Shown piece by piece: positions 27,201-30,146 of a stretch of 30,146 nt of DNA. Source of the stretch: a virus; the IMG/VR virus record IMGVR_UViG_3300032288_000781, positions 1-30,146 of that record. One strand, 5' to 3'. Below the pieces are notes generated by a model that worked only from the letters and a program-made list of their open reading frames with translations, ran no database searches and was not told the origin of the DNA. Numbering within the stretch: position 1 is the first letter of the stretch; each line of letters starts with the position of its first letter. Position numbers and translations under genes: made by a program.

Positions 27201-30146
27201 AGTTATGGTGGGATACTAATGCTCTTCGATATGTAGATTGGTATCAAGGTGATTTAATCAAACGTTTAAACAACTGGGGGTTAACTTTCCCAAATAGCTT
27301 TATTAGCATTTATGAGTGGATTGAAAGTGATGTACCTCCAAGCATTTATGCAAAAACCCATCTTAAGGATGGGCCTGTATATACTGTAAATGACGTTTAT
27401 AGTGCTAAAGTTGAAATAGATGAAAAAAGCTTAAAAGCAACTACAAAATATTATTTCTGGGTTAGAAATAGTAACTTAAATGCCAATTTACAGAAACGTA
27501 ATTCAGCAATCCAACTGCAATCATTGATTAGTAATCCTAGAAACTCAAACGAACCGTTTGCTGCGTTAATAGGAACTAATGCGTTAACATTGTTTAATTG
27601 CCAAGATATAATAAACAGCGACACTAGACTGCATATTACTATTTCTACAAATAGAGATAGTAACCCTGTGCATGAAGAATGGAGCATGTTTGACGATGGC
27701 AGCGATTTAGGGGTAGCAGTTGAATTTCTAGAAAGAATTAATGATAGTTTATCAGGGCAAGACTCTCAAGGTCGTTTAGTTCCTGATCCTTCATTAACTG
27801 AAAAAGAAAAGTATGGGTTAGGTACTAAACCTAGACAAACTACTTTTGCAGATAGATTTGCTGGAAGAAAAATTTGGGTAGAAAATGTTAATGCTGCATT
27901 AATAAAATATCCTGTTACTTTGTTACGCGATACAACACTACTGCAAGAATTTGAACCAATACCAGCAGTTAATGGAGATCCGATAGTTTTCTCTGTTACA
28001 AACGACACTGAACTTGAATATTATAACAAAGGTTTTTATCAAATTGGAGATCAAGTAGTTGTAGAAAATGACAGCATCACAGGCGGGTGGACAGTTAGAG
28101 AACTTACTGTTGATGTAAATGATCCCACAGTTAGAATTTGGCAAATTGTACAAGCACAATCGTATGATCTCAATGATTATTGGGAATATAAAGATTGGTA
28201 TGCTGATGGTTATTCAGAAAAAACACCAATTAATAAAATTATTAATTATGAATATGAATTATTATCAAGTGACATAAACATTGGAGATGTTGTTAAGATT
28301 AAATTTGGTGCTAATGGTCTTTGGAAAATAGTATACATTAAAGAAAATACACTGGAATTAATTGCACAACAAAATGCTACAATTCAATTTAAATCAACAT
28401 TGTATAATAATATTACATCTGGATTTGGAATTGATACACAAAGTTTTGAAGTTATTGGATTTGCAAAAGACAATGCTTTAGAATTTAGAAAGATTTTTGA
28501 AATAATAAATTTTGAAATCCTAAATAAAGAATTGAGAGATAGTTATAAACAAGTTGTTTCTGCATTGATTGACAACATAGTAAGTCAATTTAAGAACAAC
28601 GACTGGTTAATGAAAACTAGTTTGATTAATATTAAGCATCGTGTAAGATCCTTAGATCAAATTCCGGTTTATATTAAACAGCCAGAAAATATTGTTACAG
28701 AATTTATTAACGAAGTTAAACCTTATCATACTAAAATTAAACAATATTTAAGCAGCTATGATAAGCTTGATCTAGCTAACTTAGACACTGTAGATTTTGA
28801 CTTGCCTGCTTATTATAATAAAGCTGTATCAAAGTATAGACAGCCGCAGCTGGGCAATGAATTAGATGCTGTTGCATTTGGTTTAGAACTAGGTGAAGTC
28901 GATGGTGAAATTGTTTTCTTAGAACCAACAATACCTACTAACAATGTTTATAGTGCTTGGTATTATGATCACAAATATGGAATAGAATTTATTGAGATAT
29001 TTAATGGCGGCACTGGATACAATTATACATCAGAAGTAAAGCTAGTTATTAAAGGTGACGGCGTAGGTGCAAAAGCCACTGCTTACATTAGAAATGGTGC
29101 TATTGCTGATGTTGTGATTGATAATCCCGGCAAGAATTATACATATGCTACAGTAGAAGTAATTAGTGCTCAAGGCAGCGGAGCAAAACTAGTTGCCAGA
29201 GTAGGATCGGGTAAACCTAGATCTTTTGCTACTACCATTAAATTTGATAGATTTACATATGAACCATTGACTGTAAACTGGCAGCCAAACACTACATATG
29301 ACGTAAGTTCCATGCTAATTTATAACAATAATTTATATAGATTGGCATTAAGCAGTGTAGGAACAGTTACAGAAGTAACAGAAACTCTAACAACTGGAGC
29401 AACTTTTACTTTAGACAATTTAATAGAATTTAATATTAAAGTTTGGGAACCTAATAAAAAGTATGCTAAAGATACAATAGTTGTTTATAACAAAGTTCCA
29501 TATGTTGCTTTAACAGATTTTACGAGTGGAAAGTATTTTCAATACAACAATGACATCACTGTAACTCATAGTGTAGATTGGCAACCTAAAACTGCTTATC
29601 CTATTAATACTATAATAAGTCACAACAATGCTGCTTACAAAGTAGCTGTTGTAGATTATGAAAGCAACACTGTTTTCAATGAAGTAGGACTAGTTAGAGT
29701 TTATGATCTTGGCATGTACCCTGGCGGATATTTTGATGACGCTGCTAGTAGAGTGTGGGCTTATTATTCGCCAAAGAGTGGCATGCCCGGCAAAGAACTT
29801 GCTCAGTTAATGACTGGTTTAGAATATCCGGGTGTAAATGTCATTGGACCAGAATATGATCAAAATCCTGGATATGGTTTTCAGTTGTACGAGCAAATCA
29901 CTTACGATACAAGAACATTTGATGAGAATGGTCTAATTGATATCTATGGTTCGCAAGCATTAGATAGTGTATTATTTGGCTTTTACAATGATGCACAATT
30001 GGGAATTAGAACTGAAGATATGATAACTGACGGTGCTGGCTATTTAGATGTTTATAATAGTCATGCTCCAGAAGAGTTTATTCCAGGTTATATGTTAGAT
30101 TCATTGAATATTAGAGTTAAAACTCTAACATCTACATTAATTAATA
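18296..30146 (+). CDS. Giant virion structural protein (gp7 position), 3' end outside window
   Basis: The frame opens 18 bp after gp6 with MVDKKSIEFLPKVLQTNTNR and stays open to the last base, giving at least 3950 codons. T4 has gp7 (1032 aa, wedge) in this position, so a gp7-like baseplate role is likely by synteny only. Visible landmarks, by residue: THPWEMIGYTQKPDWWEGRY at about 1352-1371; one W-x-P-x3-Y module near 1850; FG-GAP beta-propeller-like repeats at about 2263-2880; HVGELWWDTNALRYVDWYQG near 2966; VKPYHTK at 3474-3480; a Gly-rich beta repeat (FNGGTGYNYT, then GDGVGAKATAYI) at about 3570-3640; and three W-x-P-x3-Y modules after 3660. These suggest a long multi-domain baseplate or fibre-like protein with binding modules. 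No signal peptide or membrane segment is seen. The GGA 11 nt upstream is a weak ribosome site. Confidence 0.8.
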   Translation, partial: MVDKKSIEFLPKVLQTNTNRRFLNATLDQLIQEPALSKTYGYIGRQDLSPAYAAGDPYVLENDSYSQYYQLEPGLVINKRIFNTNNFKTENAYNYVDLLNSITSEGGLTNNHDRLFANEYYNYEGFVDLDKLVNYGKYYWVPNGPKTLEINNNSLPLQQEYIISRPLSTDIISTTLINQNIGQIGYSVDKIPGKFNPVITLVRGGNYKFKVGQPGHPFYIQTEPGLGSGTSFQSNIIKTQVYGVQNNGVDAGTITFAVPKKNAQAFYETVEVFENVDIVSNLPYSELQGANYNDFTLTNSIDGNKSFETKSIILINEEDDKWLDVEAEKRKGIWQISNVDGTIELSYVKDWPANTRIFVGEGVEYGHTFILKDSLLNITKVPNITAPLDTLYYQDGVDPDVFGIIKLVDQGPVSKIDVNTILGRQNYTSPNGVVFTNGLKIKFTSKTIPEYYEGNEYIIEGVGKNIVLVPYANLITPDPNNPNLGNGYSDPAEPYDTLNYDVSLNAPLRKDYIVINRASVDGNAWSRTNRWFHEDVIRYAETFGNPTGNAVLDNNLRAIRPIIEYDANLQLWNHASRFVQPVTLIDTFTTNVNNQVEGFSPYVLIDNNGNYYSDNVALEDDTFVIFAEERYENTRNKIYKVKNIKPYSLEDKEKSTTAFAGITKTKLKFNTVNDLLINMKVIGTNIPDNTVITAIDSELDTITINHPLTDDVPSGTVITFKSDNIQVHLIPVHEMQEGEGVVAVSGVYRQNKSYYWKNNDWVPAQQKFSLNQNPLFDIFDLDGNSFGDLNYYPSSSFVGSSLFGYKISSSGTADKELGFTLSYKNVGNIGDIQFENYYDTDTFTYSYLNADKTVLINNGFVHEIADNGFKLRNNWVKVKDYSKQYIQRKFVATLFRKNNFPLDIVYNNSYTEKNLFVFVNGKELVRDTDYVLLSNQNKSIISLTNDLNENDVLIINIYGVSQSLKENYTLPKNLTDNSENYNFDSLTLGQIRNHLIEMSEYSLDLVINEFGNDNLRDINYKILPGKILQHSAGVHIAQLLFNNDTTNIIKSIDFNRKSYSRFKDRFYYLLSTMEFENYDDSRFILDTIMEEIVINSSNDQAFYFTNMIPYGINRSIENNYTVYDTNYRKFNLINPYDIDNDSYKAILVYLNNEQLLLGRDYINNGSFITLTDSLEIEIDDVLSIYEYTDTRGCMVPVTPTKIGLYPKFTPEIFEDNTYIGSTVNVIQGHDGSKTIAFGDFRDNVILEFEKRIYNNISVDYDNTSSVNFAKIEPGAFRKTAYSLNEWTQLLSNSFLSWSGTNGINVFENNITQQNDPFSFNYAEGIDRLFGESVPGYWRGIYKYFYDTDRPHTHPWEMIGYTQKPDWWEGRYGPLPYTSNNLVLWGDMEKGLIYLNGIDKYVDERYVRPNLLKIIPVDEYGNLLSPINCLMGKWNQQTAGENWRFGDQSPQETVWRRSSDYPFAVQIAWALASPAEYCGLSLNTKDTARIAELDQIINKKTGKRKFNLLVTDIDQFVPGSNIWIRDRLADSGIDIKINFNEIFENYKLNLVYKTSGFTDKKYLQVIADQASPNSTNAGVLIPEENYKVVLTKSAPVSVVNYSAVVIQKGSGVFKVYGFDLIKPYFTIFPRRYNNNFNTIKISESSAQIFNDDDNSIQVIPYGNSFTTPQQVVDFLVSYGSYLTAQGFIFDNVENNSTNNWDLAVKEFLYWLEQGWDDNTVISLSPAGTKIKFNSQFGIVDDLTNTFNNSRIIDSEGKSLQTKDYVTYREGTHFELMTRDTSKGIHLIDFTVVLYEHTLIFDNVTVFNDVVYEPNLGNRQYRIKLNGFKTRQWDGSLYAPGFLVNHRPVEQWMPVKDYYKGEVVLHKNLYYAAKSFTPGNTKFIFNDWYEINGDLLENQLIPNAAFNAQQFENFYDVDKFDVNRSADDAARNSTGFVPRNYLTNMGLDNISQHKFYLGMIREKGTQAAVNAFLRTKLPYIDNDVKIDEQWAIRLGSYGGVTQKYDIELSLDKAKPLNGSYVIELIDSQDTKSNLWNSFKPKDLLIKPTNYDPNIFAATSEHARVIGQTGPVLIDEVATTVLNIIKINNISGLANILGEGSRIWVGADKDNSWNVYRITSLKEAVVKIKEAQVVGNEIEFTCNIPHGLTSTDIVMIRNGTVGNKAKTNLNGFYRISNVANRIFRVPIYPNTASGSGKMDAQLYVLRSVKFASKTAIASNIPAKGWRNGDKIWYVPNEDYYEVIENTRKWILNESLTPVFAKDSDNFGQGIDVKPTQDIMIVGAPGRETSGSVYVYRQIIDTSWEVIDNIMPDDAHAANFGYSLKYNDLDLAVVGAPSSNGNLGLAYIVTTTSEQVGVKQAINVDGLSSNAEFGKSVTASQDGKWIAIGAPGVSTVYLYKYKEVETAVVSADLQGQDYLQIPASAQTQGLTAGDVKVRLNGKLLVPYIDYTLGTEIIFGVPTDDVVKLTSSPGFNDIMEITYESWYQYVQSVTNSEAASEFGFSVSLSVDGSQLAVGAPKLSKTEFGTTYLNAGAAYIYHRSVETFIADGETDSFELENVPVLEDVYVNGELTENYTITSNLELDDTPIIGSIITIESNNFVLLEEKTAPVLQTNLKFGYNVTICPTTCSLFVGAIGYNNNTIGNGAVYRYINTARLYGYIAGTKQRPLVTPGKSIRINGVKVVFTGTTSISAAQNINDANIPGVTAIAYNNLNLVIQSNSEIARDKLKITSTDNSALEELGLIIFDFDQTILANSDEYSADFGSKIVLTPDSGKLLIGSNTASNNINIRFDYGTTTFDGNTTQIDVVNKRSGKAYLYEYQAELNETASSHGKYILTQGMSTNSLRSNDNFATGIALTDNWMMITALHSITGAGTVYSFYNKTGETNWQVIRSSPVAIDTRRVERLYLYNDNTKSLIAELPIIDPEHGLPVRAAAEQIKYIVNYDPAIYTTTPNAYSFSLDTKKSWGKEHVGELWWDTNALRYVDWYQGDLIKRLNNWGLTFPNSFISIYEWIESDVPPSIYAKTHLKDGPVYTVNDVYSAKVEIDEKSLKATTKYYFWVRNSNLNANLQKRNSAIQLQSLISNPRNSNEPFAALIGTNALTLFNCQDIINSDTRLHITISTNRDSNPVHEEWSMFDDGSDLGVAVEFLERINDSLSGQDSQGRLVPDPSLTEKEKYGLGTKPRQTTFADRFAGRKIWVENVNAALIKYPVTLLRDTTLLQEFEPIPAVNGDPIVFSVTNDTELEYYNKGFYQIGDQVVVENDSITGGWTVRELTVDVNDPTVRIWQIVQAQSYDLNDYWEYKDWYADGYSEKTPINKIINYEYELLSSDINIGDVVKIKFGANGLWKIVYIKENTLELIAQQNATIQFKSTLYNNITSGFGIDTQSFEVIGFAKDNALEFRKIFEIINFEILNKELRDSYKQVVSALIDNIVSQFKNNDWLMKTSLINIKHRVRSLDQIPVYIKQPENIVTEFINEVKPYHTKIKQYLSSYDKLDLANLDTVDFDLPAYYNKAVSKYRQPQLGNELDAVAFGLELGEVDGEIVFLEPTIPTNNVYSAWYYDHKYGIEFIEIFNGGTGYNYTSEVKLVIKGDGVGAKATAYIRNGAIADVVIDNPGKNYTYATVEVISAQGSGAKLVARVGSGKPRSFATTIKFDRFTYEPLTVNWQPNTTYDVSSMLIYNNNLYRLALSSVGTVTEVTETLTTGATFTLDNLIEFNIKVWEPNKKYAKDTIVVYNKVPYVALTDFTSGKYFQYNNDITVTHSVDWQPKTAYPINTIISHNNAAYKVAVVDYESNTVFNEVGLVRVYDLGMYPGGYFDDAASRVWAYYSPKSGMPGKELAQLMTGLEYPGVNVIGPEYDQNPGYGFQLYEQITYDTRTFDENGLIDIYGSQALDSVLFGFYNDAQLGIRTEDMITDGAGYLDVYNSHAPEEFIPGYMLDSLNIRVKTLTSTLIN
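25082..26960 (+). repeat. FG-GAP beta-propeller-like repeats inside the giant protein
   Basis: Blades begin with Phe-Gly and carry an (I/V)GAP-type turn: FGQGIDVKPTQDIMIVGAPG (from 25082), FGYSLKYNDLDLAVVGAPS (25241), FGKSVTASQDGKWIAIGAPG (25400), FGFSVSLSVDGSQLAVGAPK (25784) and FGSKIVLTPDSGKLLIGS (26570). A weaker FATGIALTDNWMMITA lies near 26839. The first three are exactly 159 bp apart. A (V)Y(V/L)Y strand follows most of them. Inserts separate the later copies; one of them (about 26290-26520) carries an INGVKVVFTG...NIPGVTA beta-module. FG-GAP repeats form integrin-alpha-like propellers used in binding. Confidence 0.65.
29279..29700 (+). repeat. Tandem W-x-P-x3-Y modules (carbohydrate-binding-like) in the giant protein
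   Basis: Three tandem units start at Trp codons 29279 (WQPNTTYDVSSMLIYNNNLY), 29444 (WEPNKKYAKDTIVVYNKVPY) and 29579 (WQPKTAYPINTIISHNNAAY). An isolated fourth copy starts at 23843 (WMPVKDYYKGEVVLHKNLYY). The pattern W-x-P-x3-Y, a mid (V/I), then Y with a following A or L resembles CBM5/12 chitin-binding-type modules. A sugar-binding role is inferred. Confidence 0.5.

Noticed and set aside
18278-30146. Several minus-strand open frames of 60-86 codons opposite the giant gene
   Set aside because: They have no family motifs and no ribosome sites and lie antisense to a continuous, domain-rich coding frame.
1-30146. CRISPR arrays, insertion sequences, integrase or attachment sites
   Set aside because: No regularly spaced direct repeats outside the protein-level repeats, no transposase or integrase motifs, and no terminal inverted repeats were seen.

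Overview
The window is strongly AT-rich and densely coded, with very short intergenic gaps. It reads as part of the genome of a T4-like contractile-tailed phage of the marine type (cyanophage/pelagiphage-like). The T4 calls rest on protein motifs and on gene order. The minus-strand order is 55-47-46 and the plus-strand order is 48-53-(unknown)-5-(unknown)-25-6-(giant). The low GC, a phage-borne pstS and a PhoB-like box suggest a heterotrophic marine proteobacterial host such as SAR11. That host call is inference; nothing in the window proves it.

Layout. Positions 1-177 hold a GC-richer non-coding stretch that may be the end of a tmRNA-like gene. Positions 178-6228 are a minus-strand block, read right to left: late sigma factor gp55, nuclease gp47, a radical SAM/twitch protein, SMC-like gp46, phosphate-binding PstS, and a small GIY-YIG nuclease. 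The radical SAM gene sits between the two subunits of the gp46-gp47 recombination nuclease. A perfect 14-bp hairpin covers the start codon of the GIY-YIG gene. A Pho-box-like promoter precedes pstS.

A divergent 61-bp region (6229-6289) carries a T4-type late promoter (GATAAATA) and separates this block from the plus-strand tail cassette. That cassette contains the tail-tube cap gp48, wedge gp53, a hub-like structural protein, spike gp5, a 986-aa spike-adjacent protein, wedge gp25, wedge gp6, and a giant structural protein. The giant gene starts at 18296 and is still open at the window end (at least 3950 codons). A second late-promoter-like site (CATAAATA) precedes gp6.

How the genes work together. 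gp55 would direct late transcription from the TATAAATA-like promoters that drive the baseplate genes. gp46 and gp47 act in recombination-dependent replication and host DNA breakdown. PstS would support phosphate uptake by the infected cell. The baseplate genes build the hub, the puncturing spike and the wedges.

The most unusual part is the gp5/986-aa pair. gp5 lacks the central T4 lysozyme domain. Its C-terminus instead carries the first half of an RNNNPGN-type muramidase-like module, and the second half appears at the N-terminus of the next, translationally coupled protein. That second protein also carries what looks like a circularly permuted SGNH hydrolase. Together they look like a two-chain cell-envelope-active tail tip, which is the best candidate here for something undescribed.
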